Notes under the pieces: generated by a model
What the model was told of the DNA's origin: nothing
The model's input: only the letters and a program-made list of their open reading frames with translations
Database searches by the model: none
Assembly: GCF_034931005.1 (NCBI RefSeq)
Contig: NZ_JAYGIN010000026.1
Span: 1 to 64,000, forward strand
Direction of reading: 5' to 3'
Source: Arcicella sp034931005
GTDB lineage: Bacteria > Bacteroidota > Bacteroidia > Cytophagales > Spirosomataceae
DNA length: 64,000 bases
Shown here: positions 8,544 through 16,177 of the stretch, in pieces
Position numbering within the stretch: the stretch's first letter is position 1
Layout: every line of letters starts with the position of its first letter
Made by a program: the position numbers and the translations under genes

Positions 8544-9206
8544 TTAGAATAAATAATAAGCTCCAATTCCTGAAAAATTTGTCACACTTCCATAAACTGA
8601 AAGGTTATTGGTAGTCATATTAAGATTATCAGACGACGATTTTGAATAGCTATAACTCAATCCTGCCGCTCCCAAATTCATGCTGAGTAAAATATTATTA
8701 TTCACTTGATAGATAAAATTGAGCGGAGAAATATTAGCTCTCGCCCCAAAACCTCCAGTACTCAAAGAAGCACCAGAAGCATTTGAGGTTTCACTCGAAC
8801 CAAATGTGCCAGAAACACTAAAAGTTGAATTTGGAGCGTAATAAAACTGGTCAAAAACTTTCACAAATTTACCAAACTGAATGGCAGGCCCTATTGAATA
8901 CGACGAACTCGAAATGTTCAAAACAGAACTTCCTATTAATTGAGGAGTAGTTCTCGAATTAGCATTAACCTCAAACCCATAAGCTGTGTAGGTGTTATTT
9001 TCTCTGACTTTCCCAGTTAAAAAAGTAGCATTTAAAGTGAAATTAGACGTTTTCACCGAAGATGAAAGTGAATTTCCTTGCGTACTAATATTGGTAGAAT
9101 TCATGGAGAAATTTCCATTAATAATACGTTTTCCAGCGAGGTTTTGAGAAAATAATGAAACAATCGGGAGACAAAAAAGTGATAGTGTAAGAATACGTTT
9201 TTTCAT
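8544..9206 (-). CDS. Outer-membrane beta-barrel-like exported protein
   Basis: Unrecognised 220-aa protein. It has a signal peptide (MKKRILTLSLFCLPIVSLFSQ), then Ser/Asn/Thr-rich segments of alternating hydrophobic residues (SSSVKTSNFTLNATFLTGKV, SVSGTFGSSETSNASGASL) and ends in a C-terminal aromatic strand (GIGAYYLF), the pattern of a small 8-10-stranded outer-membrane barrel. On the minus strand TAGTTTTG at 9255-9262 fits the -7 consensus, 48 bases before the ATG. No function can be given. Confidence 0.75.
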   Translation of the reverse strand: MKKRILTLSLFCLPIVSLFSQNLAGKRIINGNFSMNSTNISTQGNSLSSSVKTSNFTLNATFLTGKVRENNTYTAYGFEVNANSRTTPQLIGSSVLNISSSSYSIGPAIQFGKFVKVFDQFYYAPNSTFSVSGTFGSSETSNASGASLSTGGFGARANISPLNFIYQVNNNILLSMNLGAAGLSYSYSKSSSDNLNMTTNNLSVYGSVTNFSGIGAYYLF

Positions 9207-9299
9207 GAGATGTATGTATTGTTTTATTGTTATAGATTTACAAGAACTCTAACGCAAAACTACATCCAAAATTATTCACTTATCTATATTAAATGTCTT

Positions 9300-9851
9300 T
9301 TATTTCACCTCCACATCAAAACTAACATCAATATCGGTACTACCAACCGTAAAAGAACCATTTTTCACGGCAACCCCTCCTACTGGTGGCTGATGGTGCA
9401 ATACAACTCGTAATTTTCCAGTACCCGCTGCCGTTGTAATAGCAGAACCTTTCAAGCCAACATTATAGTCACGAGTGTCTTTATCAGTTGGTGTTATTGC
9501 TAACAGACTCGTAGGATTTGAAACGTATTCAAAAAGATGTTCGTCCTTTTCTGCTTCAATATCTGCCGTAATATCCGCAACGGGCGATTTTGTCTCATCT
9601 AAAACCTCAACCGCCAAAGTATAAGTTTTATTAGGTCTTAGAGTAATTTTCTCAATGGTTGGGGCATTTCCGCCATCTCCATCCACATCACGAAACATAA
9701 AAGTTGACGTTGTGCCACCTTCGGTAAATTTCAACTTTAAGGTTGTCAAATTTTCGTTGTCCTCCACTGGAGCTGGTTCATCTTTTTTACAACCTAATAC
9801 TAAAGTAGCACCCATGAGTGCGATAAAAAAACGCTTCTTTATTAATTTCAT
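9300..9851 (-). CDS. Lipoprotein with probable metal-responsive regulation
   Basis: A 183-aa protein with a lipobox (ALMGATLVLGC, Cys21) followed by acidic residues, then a beta-rich domain containing FRDVDGDGGNAPTIEKI and RVVLHHQPP. I know this sequence type as a Bacteroidota lipoprotein found in gene neighbourhoods with TonB receptors and Fur-family regulators, though I cannot name a Pfam domain. Its promoter is very clear: on the minus strand TTG (9911-9913), 19 bases, TATATTTG (9884-9891). Two copies of TGCAA-N5-TTGCA cover the -33 and the start-site region, so repression by a dimeric regulator is expected. Role in zinc or other metal acquisition is inference. Confidence 0.75.
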   Translation of the reverse strand: MKLIKKRFFIALMGATLVLGCKKDEPAPVEDNENLTTLKLKFTEGGTTSTFMFRDVDGDGGNAPTIEKITLRPNKTYTLAVEVLDETKSPVADITADIEAEKDEHLFEYVSNPTSLLAITPTDKDTRDYNVGLKGSAITTAAGTGKLRVVLHHQPPVGGVAVKNGSFTVGSTDIDVSFDVEVK

Positions 9852-9869
9852 AGTTTAAAAATTTACATA

Positions 9870-9886
9870 ATGCAATTATGTTGCAA
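9870..9886. promoter_or_regulatory. Operator-like dyad TGCAA-N5-TTGCA, copy 1
   Basis: Reads ATGCAATTATGTTGCAA; the inverted half-sites TGCAA/TTGCA are separated by five bases. It sits at the expected transcription start of the lipoprotein gene, immediately downstream of and touching its -7 element (9884-9891). Confidence 0.7.
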
Positions 9887-9913
9887 ATATATACATTTTA
9901 AAAACTAATGCAA
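9884..9913 (-). promoter_or_regulatory. Bacteroidota-type promoter of the lipoprotein gene
   Basis: On the minus strand TTG at 9911-9913, a 19-base spacer, and TATATTTG at 9884-9891. This matches the -33/-7 consensus for the Bacteroidota primary sigma factor and predicts a leader of about 25-30 bases. Confidence 0.75.
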
Positions 9914-9924
9914 TATTGTTGCAA
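9908..9924. promoter_or_regulatory. Operator-like dyad TGCAA-N5-TTGCA, copy 2
   Basis: Reads ATGCAATATTGTTGCAA, 14 of 17 identical to copy 1 with the same half-sites, 38 bases away centre to centre. It overlaps the -33 of the lipoprotein promoter and lies just upstream of the AraC gene's -7-like TACTTTTG (9947-9954), so it could affect both divergent genes. Confidence 0.7.
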
Positions 9925-9974
9925 TAAAAATTTGTGATTAATTTGTTACTTTTGTGCAGCATAATCACAAAATC

Positions 9975-10829
9975 ATGATTCGAGTCCCTTCTCTTATACA
10001 CGCAGGCGAATTTCAGTCCTTGAAAATTCAAGATATGACTTTCGTAGCCTACCGAAATCAAGACCCTCCGCTGAAGAATGAGGTTTTTTTTGAAGAACAC
10101 GCTGTAATTTTTGTTTTAGAAGGAGAAAAAAAATTCGTTTCCCCAACCCAAACGATACACGTTCGTAAAGGAAATATTGTTTTTATTAGGCGTGGATATT
10201 ATCTCATGCAGGAAACGATTGATACAAATTATAGAAGTTTGGTGTTTTTCTTTAACGAAAAGCTATTAAAAGAATTTGTCGGACAACATTTGGAACTATT
10301 TGAAAATGTGCCACTTAATCACGAAAATGCTTCTGCTCTTTTGGTTTTTGAAATCACTGAAAGTCTCAATAAATTCACGGAATCTATCTTTCCGTATTTT
10401 CATCATGAAACACAATATTTGAATCATTTCTTACGATTAAAACTACAAGAATTACTGCTTCACATTCTTGAAATTGATATTTCGGGACACTTCAACAGTA
10501 TTTTGTTTAGACTTTACAAAGGTGAGAAGGTTGATTTAGAATATTTAATGAATTCATACTACCTAAAACCTCTCTCGTTGGAAGAACTTTCAAGGCTTTC
10601 GGGACGAAGTTTATCAGCTTTTAAAAGAGATTTTCAAGATAATTTCAAGACTTCTCCTGCTCTTTGGATTAAAAATAAACGGCTCGAATACGCTTATTTA
10701 CAGTTGGAAAAAACCAATAAAAATGTGTCGGAAATAAGTATGGAAATTGGTTACGAAAGTGTTTCCCATTTTATAAAAGCGTTCAAGGAGAAATTTGGAA
10801 AAACGCCAGGAGGGGGCGATAGGAAATAG
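9975..10829 (+). CDS. AraC family transcriptional regulator
   Basis: A 284-aa regulator with an N-terminal cupin-like ligand domain (EEHAVIFVLEGEKKF, VRKGNIVFIRRG) and a C-terminal double helix-turn-helix: LSLEELSRLSGRSLSAFKRDF and VSEISMEIGYESVSHFIKAFK, then KFGKTP. The ATG at 9975 is chosen over the GTG at 9954, because that GTG overlaps a TACTTTTG -7-like element. The last residues (GGGDRK) are unusual for the family. It diverges from the lipoprotein gene and precedes the ABC transporter genes by 83 bases. Whether it binds the two TGCAA-N5-TTGCA dyads or whether these belong to a Fur-family protein cannot be decided here. Confidence 0.9.
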   Translation: MIRVPSLIHAGEFQSLKIQDMTFVAYRNQDPPLKNEVFFEEHAVIFVLEGEKKFVSPTQTIHVRKGNIVFIRRGYYLMQETIDTNYRSLVFFFNEKLLKEFVGQHLELFENVPLNHENASALLVFEITESLNKFTESIFPYFHHETQYLNHFLRLKLQELLLHILEIDISGHFNSILFRLYKGEKVDLEYLMNSYYLKPLSLEELSRLSGRSLSAFKRDFQDNFKTSPALWIKNKRLEYAYLQLEKTNKNVSEISMEIGYESVSHFIKAFKEKFGKTPGGGDRK

Positions 10830-10881
10830 AGACAGAAAAAGGACGGTTTTTATGTATATTTGTGAAAGAAACTTTCATCAA

Positions 10882-10909
10882 AACTAATAACCAATAACTG
10901 ATAACTAAA
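10882..10909. repeat. Heptad repeat before the ABC ATPase start
   Basis: Four in-phase units AACTAAT, AACCAAT, AACTGAT, AACTAAA end three bases before the ATG at 10913. A/C-rich in the sense of the following gene. Just upstream lie TATATTTG (10855-10862), a -7 match, and the dyad GAAAG-AAA-CTTTC (10864-10876). Confidence 0.75.
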
Positions 10910-10912
10910 CCC

Positions 10913-11539
10913 ATGATTGCAACGCAAAACCTAACCTTTGCCTACGCTGCTGATAAGCAATTTATCTTCCCTGATTTTTCTTGTGCCGACCGTGAAACGA
11001 TGCTTATTTTGGGCAAATCAGGAAAAGGAAAAACGACTTTCCTACATTTAATGGCACTTTTGCTAAAACCTACGGGCGGGAAAATTCAAATCAACAATCA
11101 AGAAATTAGTCAATTATCTGTTTCCGCTGCGGCAGATTTTAGAGCCAAAAATGTGGGCATTATTTACCAAAAACCACATTTTGTTCATGCTCTTTCGGTG
11201 ATGGATAATTTGTTGTTATCCAATTATTTAGCAGGCAAAAATCAGGCGAAAGATAAAGCCAAACATTTGGCAGAAAGCTTAGGCTTTACTGACCATTTAT
11301 CGAAGAAAACCACGCAACTTTCGCAAGGAGAACAACAACGAGTAAGCATTGCAAGAGCTTTGATGAATAGTCCTTCGGTGATTTTAGCGGATGAGCCAAC
11401 CTCAAGTTTGGACGACGATAACTGTCTAAAAGTGATTGAATTACTCAAAAAACAAACACAAGAAATTGGGGCAAGTTTGATAGTCGTCACGCATGACCAA
11501 AGGTTGAAAGATGTGTTTGCGGCAAGCCTTGAGTTATGA
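10913..11539 (+). CDS. ABC transporter ATP-binding protein (MacB/LolD type)
   Basis: A 208-aa ATPase with all core motifs: Walker A GKSGKGKTT (34-42), Q-loop IIYQKPHF, signature LSQGEQQRVSIARAL, Walker B VILADEPTSSLD and the switch His in VVTHD. The compact size and the GKSGKGKTTFLHLMALLLKPTGG context fit the LolD/MacB branch, which works with FtsX-fold permeases rather than with classical importers. Its permease gene follows after 117 bases. The last codons (GAGTTATGA) already belong to a heptad repeat. Probably part of a metal-related module (see the permease and DUF3299-like gene). Confidence 0.9.
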   Translation: MIATQNLTFAYAADKQFIFPDFSCADRETMLILGKSGKGKTTFLHLMALLLKPTGGKIQINNQEISQLSVSAAADFRAKNVGIIYQKPHFVHALSVMDNLLLSNYLAGKNQAKDKAKHLAESLGFTDHLSKKTTQLSQGEQQRVSIARALMNSPSVILADEPTSSLDDDNCLKVIELLKKQTQEIGASLIVVTHDQRLKDVFAASLEL

Positions 11540-11558
11540 GTGATAAGCAATGAGTATT
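11531..11558. repeat. Heptad repeat overlapping the ABC ATPase stop
   Basis: GAGTTAT, GAGTGAT, AAGCAAT, GAGTATT in phase, beginning inside the final codons of the gene. It faces an inverted partner at 11625-11652. Confidence 0.7.
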
Positions 11559-11624
11559 TTGGGGTGCTTTCTTTAAAATATTTTACCCCTCAACAACTTC
11601 ACGCTTATTACCTATTTCTCTCTT

Positions 11625-11652
11625 AACTCATCATTCATAACTTATCACTCCC
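11625..11652. repeat. Heptad repeat before the permease start
   Basis: AACTCAT, CATTCAT, AACTTAT, CACTCCC end four bases before the ATG at 11657. Complementary in type to 11531-11558, so the spacer of the two co-directional genes can fold into a hairpin. Confidence 0.7.
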
Positions 11653-11656
11653 AATC

Positions 11657-12919
11657 ATGAACCTACTAAAAATATCGACAAGCAATTTAAAAGATAAGCC
11701 ACTAACCAGTTTTTTAAGCATTTTATTGATGGCTTTGGGCATTGCCATTATTTCACTTTTGCTTTTAGCTGGCAAACAAATCGAAGAAAAATTTACCCGA
11801 AATGTCGCAGGAATCGACATGGTAATTGGGGCAAAAGGAAGTCCTTTACAATTAATTCTTTCAAGTATTTACCAAATTGATGCACCTACGGGCAATATTT
11901 CAATGGAAGAGGCAACTCGCCTAACCCGTAGCCCTTTGGTAAAATCAGTCATTCCGCTTTCGATGGGCGATAATTATCAAGGCTACCGAATTGTGGGAAC
12001 AAATCCAAAATATTTGGAGCATTTTCAAGCAGAATTTGAGCAAGGAAAAGTCTTTGAAAAGGCAATGGAAATTGTGGCAGGGGCAAAAGTTGCTAAAAAT
12101 TTAGGTCTAAAAGTTGGGGATAGTTTTGCATCACAACATGGTTACGACCAAGAAGGGCACGCCCATGATGCCAAGAAATTTAAAGTAGTGGGGATTCTGA
12201 AAAATACCAATTCGGTACTCGACCAAATGATGATAACACCCTTAGAAAGCGTTTGGGAAGTGCATGACGAAGAACATCACGAAGAAGAAGCGGGCAAAGG
12301 AGCAAATGCTTTGAAATTATTGGAAGAAGACAACAACAACGTAGGGGCGAATAGCATTCGTCCGATGGACGAAGAAAAAGAAATTACTTCAATGCTGGTA
12401 AAATTCAGAAATCCAGCAATGGGCATGATGATGGCAAGAAGTATCAATTTGAACTCTACGCTTCAAACGGCTACACCTGCCATTGAAATCAATCGTTTAT
12501 TTGCCTTAATGGGTTTCGGGATTGATGCTTTAAAATTGATTGCTTTAGTAATTATTATCGTGTCTGGACTGAGCGTTTTTGTGTCACTCTATAATTCCTT
12601 AAAAGAACGAAAATATGAAATGGCTTTAATGCTTTCGATGGGTGCGAGTAGAACGAGATTATTCTTTTTATTGTTATTAGAAGGATTGATAATCAGCATT
12701 TTGGGCTTTATTATTGGGATTATTTTGAGCCGTCTGGGACTTGGGATTATGTCAGAAAATATAGAACAAAATTTTCATTACGACTTCAACGTTTTATCTT
12801 TGCTTAAAGAAGAGTTTTGGTTATTTTTAGGTGCATTATTCATTGGATTATTAGCCGCTGCCATTCCATCTTTGGGAATTTACAACATCAACATTTCAAA
12901 AACATTAGCAGACGAGTAG
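11657..12919 (+). CDS. FtsX/MacB-like ABC permease with His-rich loop
   Basis: A 420-aa permease: one N-terminal helix (FLSILLMALGIAIISLLLLAG), a large periplasmic domain, then three C-terminal helices in the FtsX order (ALVIIIVSGLSVFVSLYNSL, FLLLLEGLIISILGFIIGIIL, LFLGALFIGLLAAAIPSLG), with the conserved ERKYEMALMLSMGASR before the second. The periplasmic domain contains HGYDQEGHAHDAKK and HDEEHHEEE, clusters of His and acidic residues typical of proteins handling zinc or related metals. It resembles the permease of the Vibrio zinc-regulated zrg operon in type. Direction and substrate are inferred. Confidence 0.87.
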   Translation: MNLLKISTSNLKDKPLTSFLSILLMALGIAIISLLLLAGKQIEEKFTRNVAGIDMVIGAKGSPLQLILSSIYQIDAPTGNISMEEATRLTRSPLVKSVIPLSMGDNYQGYRIVGTNPKYLEHFQAEFEQGKVFEKAMEIVAGAKVAKNLGLKVGDSFASQHGYDQEGHAHDAKKFKVVGILKNTNSVLDQMMITPLESVWEVHDEEHHEEEAGKGANALKLLEEDNNNVGANSIRPMDEEKEITSMLVKFRNPAMGMMMARSINLNSTLQTATPAIEINRLFALMGFGIDALKLIALVIIIVSGLSVFVSLYNSLKERKYEMALMLSMGASRTRLFFLLLLEGLIISILGFIIGIILSRLGLGIMSENIEQNFHYDFNVLSLLKEEFWLFLGALFIGLLAAAIPSLGIYNINISKTLADE

Positions 12920-12964
12920 CACAGACTTCAGTCTGTCATCGGTACAGACTAAAGTCTGTGCTAC
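12916..12964. repeat. REP-like palindrome (acagactNNagtctgt family)
   Basis: Two 21-base arms (12916-12936, 12944-12964) with one mismatch and a seven-base loop; each arm is itself a small palindrome (ACAGACT..AGTCTGT). The left arm includes the stop codon of the permease gene. The right arm is identical over 21 bases to 26854-26874, so it is a dispersed family. Confidence 0.85.
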
Positions 12965-12979
12965 TAAAATCATAAACAC

Positions 12980-13429
12980 ATGAAAATCAAGGCATTTATT
13001 TTATTAGGTTTGATAGTTTCAACCTTCATTTCGGCAAAAAATGCTCCTGCTGAAAAACTCACTTGGGATATGTTGAAAGATGTTTCTTTCAAGAAAAAGT
13101 GGTATCCGCAGGAATCTATTTTTATGTTGTATCCAACTTTTGGAGCTCCATTAAAGAGATTAGAAAACAAAGAAGTTACGATAAAAGGCTACGTAATTCC
13201 TGTGGATGTGGCTACGAATATGTATGTATTATCGGCATTTCCGTATAGTCAATGCTTTTTTTGTGGCGGTGCAGGCCCAGAATCAGTAATGTCATTGAAA
13301 CCAAAGAAAAGTGAAATTAGAAAGTACAAAACCGACGAAATGCACACTTTTACGGGGAAATTAAAACTCAATGCCGACGATATTTACGAGATGAATTATA
13401 TCTTGGAAGAGGCTGATATGATTGAGTAA
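12980..13429 (+). CDS. Exported DUF3299-like protein with CFFC
   Basis: A 149-aa exported protein with signal peptide (MKIKAFILLGLIVSTFISAK). The mature part follows the DUF3299 pattern: L..L..VTIKGYVIPVDV, then AFPYSQCFFCGGAGPESVM, where DUF3299 has a Cys/His-rich segment, and a closing TFTGKLKLNADD. The CxxC is suited to bind a metal or thiol. DUF3299 proteins accompany ABC permeases in the Vibrio zrg zinc-uptake operon; the position directly after the ABC genes here supports a common module. The domain assignment by eye is moderate. Confidence 0.75.
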   Translation: MKIKAFILLGLIVSTFISAKNAPAEKLTWDMLKDVSFKKKWYPQESIFMLYPTFGAPLKRLENKEVTIKGYVIPVDVATNMYVLSAFPYSQCFFCGGAGPESVMSLKPKKSEIRKYKTDEMHTFTGKLKLNADDIYEMNYILEEADMIE

Positions 13430-13462
13430 TTTATTGAGTATAAAATACAGATCATTCCAGTT

Positions 13463-13500
13463 TCAACGTAGGCAGGATTTTGAAACCCTGCCTACGTTGA
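13463..13500. repeat. Palindromic repeat between convergent genes
   Basis: Perfect 14-base arms TCAACGTAGGCAGG (13463-13476) and its complement (13487-13500) with a 10-base loop. GC-rich relative to the surroundings and without a T-tract, so more REP-like than a terminator, though it may stop transcription of both convergent genes. Confidence 0.75.
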
Positions 13501-13533
13501 GGATATAAATTCACATAACATAAATACTGACTC

Positions 13534-14016
13534 CTAATCCATAATATAACTCATCAACACTTCATCAATAAACCGTCCTTCACTTTTTAGGTGCGTGTAT
13601 TTTCTCAACACTCCCTCCTCTACAAAGCCAGCTCGTTTATATAATTCAATTGCTCTTTTATTAGCAATACCTGCACTCAATTCTATCCTTAAAATACCCT
13701 TTTCTGCTGCTAAATTGATAATTGCGTTCATCATTTTTAGTCCAAACCCTTTTCCTACAAAATCTGAATGAATAGCTAAACCACCCAAATAAGCAATGTG
13801 CGAAGAACGAAATTTTAGTGGTATTAACTTAAACATACCTATCATTTGTTGATTATCTTCAAAAATATATTTGATTTCATCTTTCAATAAATCTTGAAAA
13901 ATAGGCTGAAACTGCTCCAATTCCATTTTTTCGTACATTAAATGAGGATTTGACTGCGGGTGCATATACAGGTCAAAGATAAACGGAAGGTCATTTTCGG
14001 TAGCTTTACGAGTCAT
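13534..14016 (-). CDS. GNAT family N-acetyltransferase
   Basis: A 160-aa acetyltransferase starting at the ATG at 14016 (MTRKATENDLPFIFDLYM). The acetyl-CoA loop is GLAIHSDFVGKGFGLKMMNAIINLA, with the Q/RxxGxG/A-type phosphate binding motif in the form VGKGFGLKM, followed by GIANKRAIELYKRAGFVEEGVLR, typical of RimJ/RimL-like N-terminal acetyltransferases. The acceptor is unknown. It begins seven bases after the J-domain gene and is likely co-transcribed with it. Confidence 0.88.
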   Translation of the reverse strand: MTRKATENDLPFIFDLYMHPQSNPHLMYEKMELEQFQPIFQDLLKDEIKYIFEDNQQMIGMFKLIPLKFRSSHIAYLGGLAIHSDFVGKGFGLKMMNAIINLAAEKGILRIELSAGIANKRAIELYKRAGFVEEGVLRKYTHLKSEGRFIDEVLMSYIMD

Positions 14017-14023
14017 TTTTGTT

Positions 14024-15112
14024 TTAATTATAAAAATCGTTATCAAAATCTTTTAAAAATCTACGCATACTTTCCTGTCCACGTAGTACCGCAATATTTT
14101 GTTCTAATTCTTTGGTATTTCTACGTAAACGACTGATTTCGTATGAAAATTTAAGCTTCATTGTCTTCTCATCGCCTCCAAACTTAGTAAATAAATTTGT
14201 TCCTTCCATTGCCGTTGATGCTCGTTTTCTTACTTCTAAAAGGTTTCGTTCAAGTTCTGAAACTTGTTCTTTCAATATTTTATTGTAATATTTCAACTGT
14301 TCATCCGCCATCGTAATTGACTCTATATCAGAATTTTGCAGTTCAATCTTCAGACGTAACAGTTCAAACAAATCATCTTTTTCATAGGCTTGCGTGACCA
14401 ATTTCATGATTTCGGTTTTGCGTTCACGCTCAGTTTCATCTTGCTCACGGTCGGGGTGAAAAGCCTTCACTAAATCAGTGTAAATACTTCTGGCAACTTT
14501 ACTGATATTTTTGGCTTCTTGCTTTAGTTTTTCTTCTTTTTCAAGCTGTTTGGCAGTTTTTTCTTTTGGTGGATTTTGAAAATGAGCCTCAGATTCCTTT
14601 TCTTCCAATTTCGAGGCAATGTAGTCTTGTATTTTTTGGGGATTACTCAAATCGGCATCATCATCAATTTCAATTCCGTATTTAGATTCTATCATATTCT
14701 TCATAAAATCTGTCGTGATATTATCAGCTTGAGCATTTACTTCGTCATAAGAACGGTTTGCATATTTTTCGTAAAGAGGTTTCAAGCTATCCATACCCAA
14801 ATTTTCAATCAATTCTACCGTTCTGTCAATGATAAACTCAGCCATTTTTGCTTTCTCTTTTTTCTTGAAAAATGGATTATCACAATGTTTGTCAAAAACA
14901 TAGACCAGTTCCGTCAGTTGGTCATTATGTTTACGTTCAAGCGGGACAATATCGGCTTGAATACGAATCAGAATTCGTCGAAGCATTTCCTTTTCAGTAA
15001 CGATATTTCCTTTCAACTCCTCAATTTTCTTAACATTAGCATTAAATTGCTTTTGAAGTTTGGATAAATCCTTCGCTGATTTTTTGGTAAGTATTAAAGA
15101 TTGATGTGACAT
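14024..15112 (-). CDS. J-domain-like coiled-coil protein
   Basis: A 362-aa protein starting at 15112 (MSHQSLILTKKSAKDL). Both ends are predicted coiled coil (KLQKQFNANVKKIEELKG; DEQLKYYNKILKEQVSELER). In the middle SKVARSIYTDLVKAFHPDRE followed by KLVTQAYEKDDLFELLRLK has the helix-HPD-helix layout of a J domain, so it may stimulate an Hsp70. The central region is rich in Lys and Glu. No DnaK gene is nearby and the partner is unknown. Bacteroidota genomes commonly carry such a protein annotated 'molecular chaperone DnaJ'. Confidence 0.75.
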   Translation of the reverse strand: MSHQSLILTKKSAKDLSKLQKQFNANVKKIEELKGNIVTEKEMLRRILIRIQADIVPLERKHNDQLTELVYVFDKHCDNPFFKKKEKAKMAEFIIDRTVELIENLGMDSLKPLYEKYANRSYDEVNAQADNITTDFMKNMIESKYGIEIDDDADLSNPQKIQDYIASKLEEKESEAHFQNPPKEKTAKQLEKEEKLKQEAKNISKVARSIYTDLVKAFHPDREQDETERERKTEIMKLVTQAYEKDDLFELLRLKIELQNSDIESITMADEQLKYYNKILKEQVSELERNLLEVRKRASTAMEGTNLFTKFGGDEKTMKLKFSYEISRLRRNTKELEQNIAVLRGQESMRRFLKDFDNDFYN

Positions 15113-15189
15113 GGTTTGGATATTAATGCTTGAAATTTTCTTAGTCACTTATGGGCAAGATAATGCTCAAATTATTATTGGTGAAAAAT

Positions 15190-15223
15190 AAAAACCGTGA
15201 AATATTGCTACTTCACGGTTTTT
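15190..15223. terminator. Terminator of the uridine kinase transcript
   Basis: A 12-base stem AAAAACCGTGAA (15190-15201) with its complement (15212-15223) and a 10-base loop, with A/T runs on both sides, lies 15 bases after the minus-strand uridine kinase stop. Confidence 0.8.
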
Positions 15224-15237
15224 ATTGGGATGATTAT

Positions 15238-15867
15238 TTATGAAATCTTGCTTCGTAAATAACCAACCAATATTTCGAGTCCTTTTTCAAAATGAACATT
15301 ATTGGGAATCACAATATCTGATGCTTTTCGGTAAGGTTTTACATATTTCTGAAAGGCAGGCTCAACGTGATTATCCCAACGATACATTACCTCTTCACGC
15401 TCACCGTATCCACGTTCTTCCGCATCACGTCTGATACGTCTGTCAAGTCTAAGTTTTCGTTTTGCATCAATAAAAACCTTCAAATCTAATAAATCCGCAA
15501 TTTCTTTGAAATAAAAAACAAAAAGTCCTTCTACCACAATAATTGGTTTAGGTTCAAAAGTCAACGTTTCTGGAATAATATCAGGATTATTAAAAGTATA
15601 TTCTTGTTTTTGGAAAGGCATTCCAGAGCGAATCGTTTGAATATCAAGAGCATACTGGTGTAAATCTAAAGAATTTGGTTCGTCAAAATTGATATATCCG
15701 TGTTCATCAACTTGTTGGTCTTTGCGGTCACGGTAATAATTGTCTTGAGAAATCAAGCAAATTTCCTCTTTAGAAAAAGACTTTAATAATTGATTTAAGA
15801 ACAACGTTTTCCCCGAAGCACTTCCTCCAGTAATGCCAATTATATACGGTCGTTGATTTGGTTTCAT
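15238..15867 (-). CDS. udk: Uridine kinase
   Basis: Phosphorylates uridine (and cytidine) with a nucleoside triphosphate in pyrimidine salvage. The 209-aa length is normal. Seen: P-loop GGSASGKT (14-21), ISQDNYYRD with the catalytic Asp, FDEPNSLDL, the VVEGLFVFY strand, and the lid RRIRRDAEERGYG. Upstream on the minus strand only a degenerate GACCTTTG resembles a -7 element. The neighbouring minus-strand J-domain gene is separated by the terminator. Confidence 0.88.
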   Translation of the reverse strand: MKPNQRPYIIGITGGSASGKTLFLNQLLKSFSKEEICLISQDNYYRDRKDQQVDEHGYINFDEPNSLDLHQYALDIQTIRSGMPFQKQEYTFNNPDIIPETLTFEPKPIIVVEGLFVFYFKEIADLLDLKVFIDAKRKLRLDRRIRRDAEERGYGEREEVMYRWDNHVEPAFQKYVKPYRKASDIVIPNNVHFEKGLEILVGYLRSKIS

Positions 15868-16177
15868 GCGATAAATTTTCGTCGTAAATTTTCTGCAAAG
15901 GTCGTAAAGAATGTTAAAACTTACATCATATTTATTTCAAAGTGACAATTAAAAAAAATTAAGGAGGTTTTGATTAGTGATATATGCTCAAAAATGGTGA
16001 TTTTCTTAAAATTAATGATTTGTTTATGTTAGAGTTGTAGGTGTTTTTTATGATAAACAGTATTTTTGTTTAGAATTGCCAATTAGTTCAACTCCCTCAA
16101 AATTAAGCCTTTCCCAAGTCCTACGTTATCAAACAAACTTAAAAAATCAATCATTCAACTAACTCATTCTATTGATA
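15868..16177. other. Intergenic spacer between divergent genes
   Basis: 310 AT-rich bases without a credible gene. TATTTTTG at 16061-16068 (plus strand) fits the -7 consensus for the downstream nuclease gene, with a TTG 23 bases before it (16035-16037), longer than the usual 19-21. No repeat or RNA structure was recognised. Confidence 0.5.

Noticed and set aside
14576..15067. 163-codon plus-strand open frame with hydrophobic stretches
   Set aside because: Antisense to the J-domain gene; the hydrophobicity comes from the complement of Lys/Glu-rich coiled coil.
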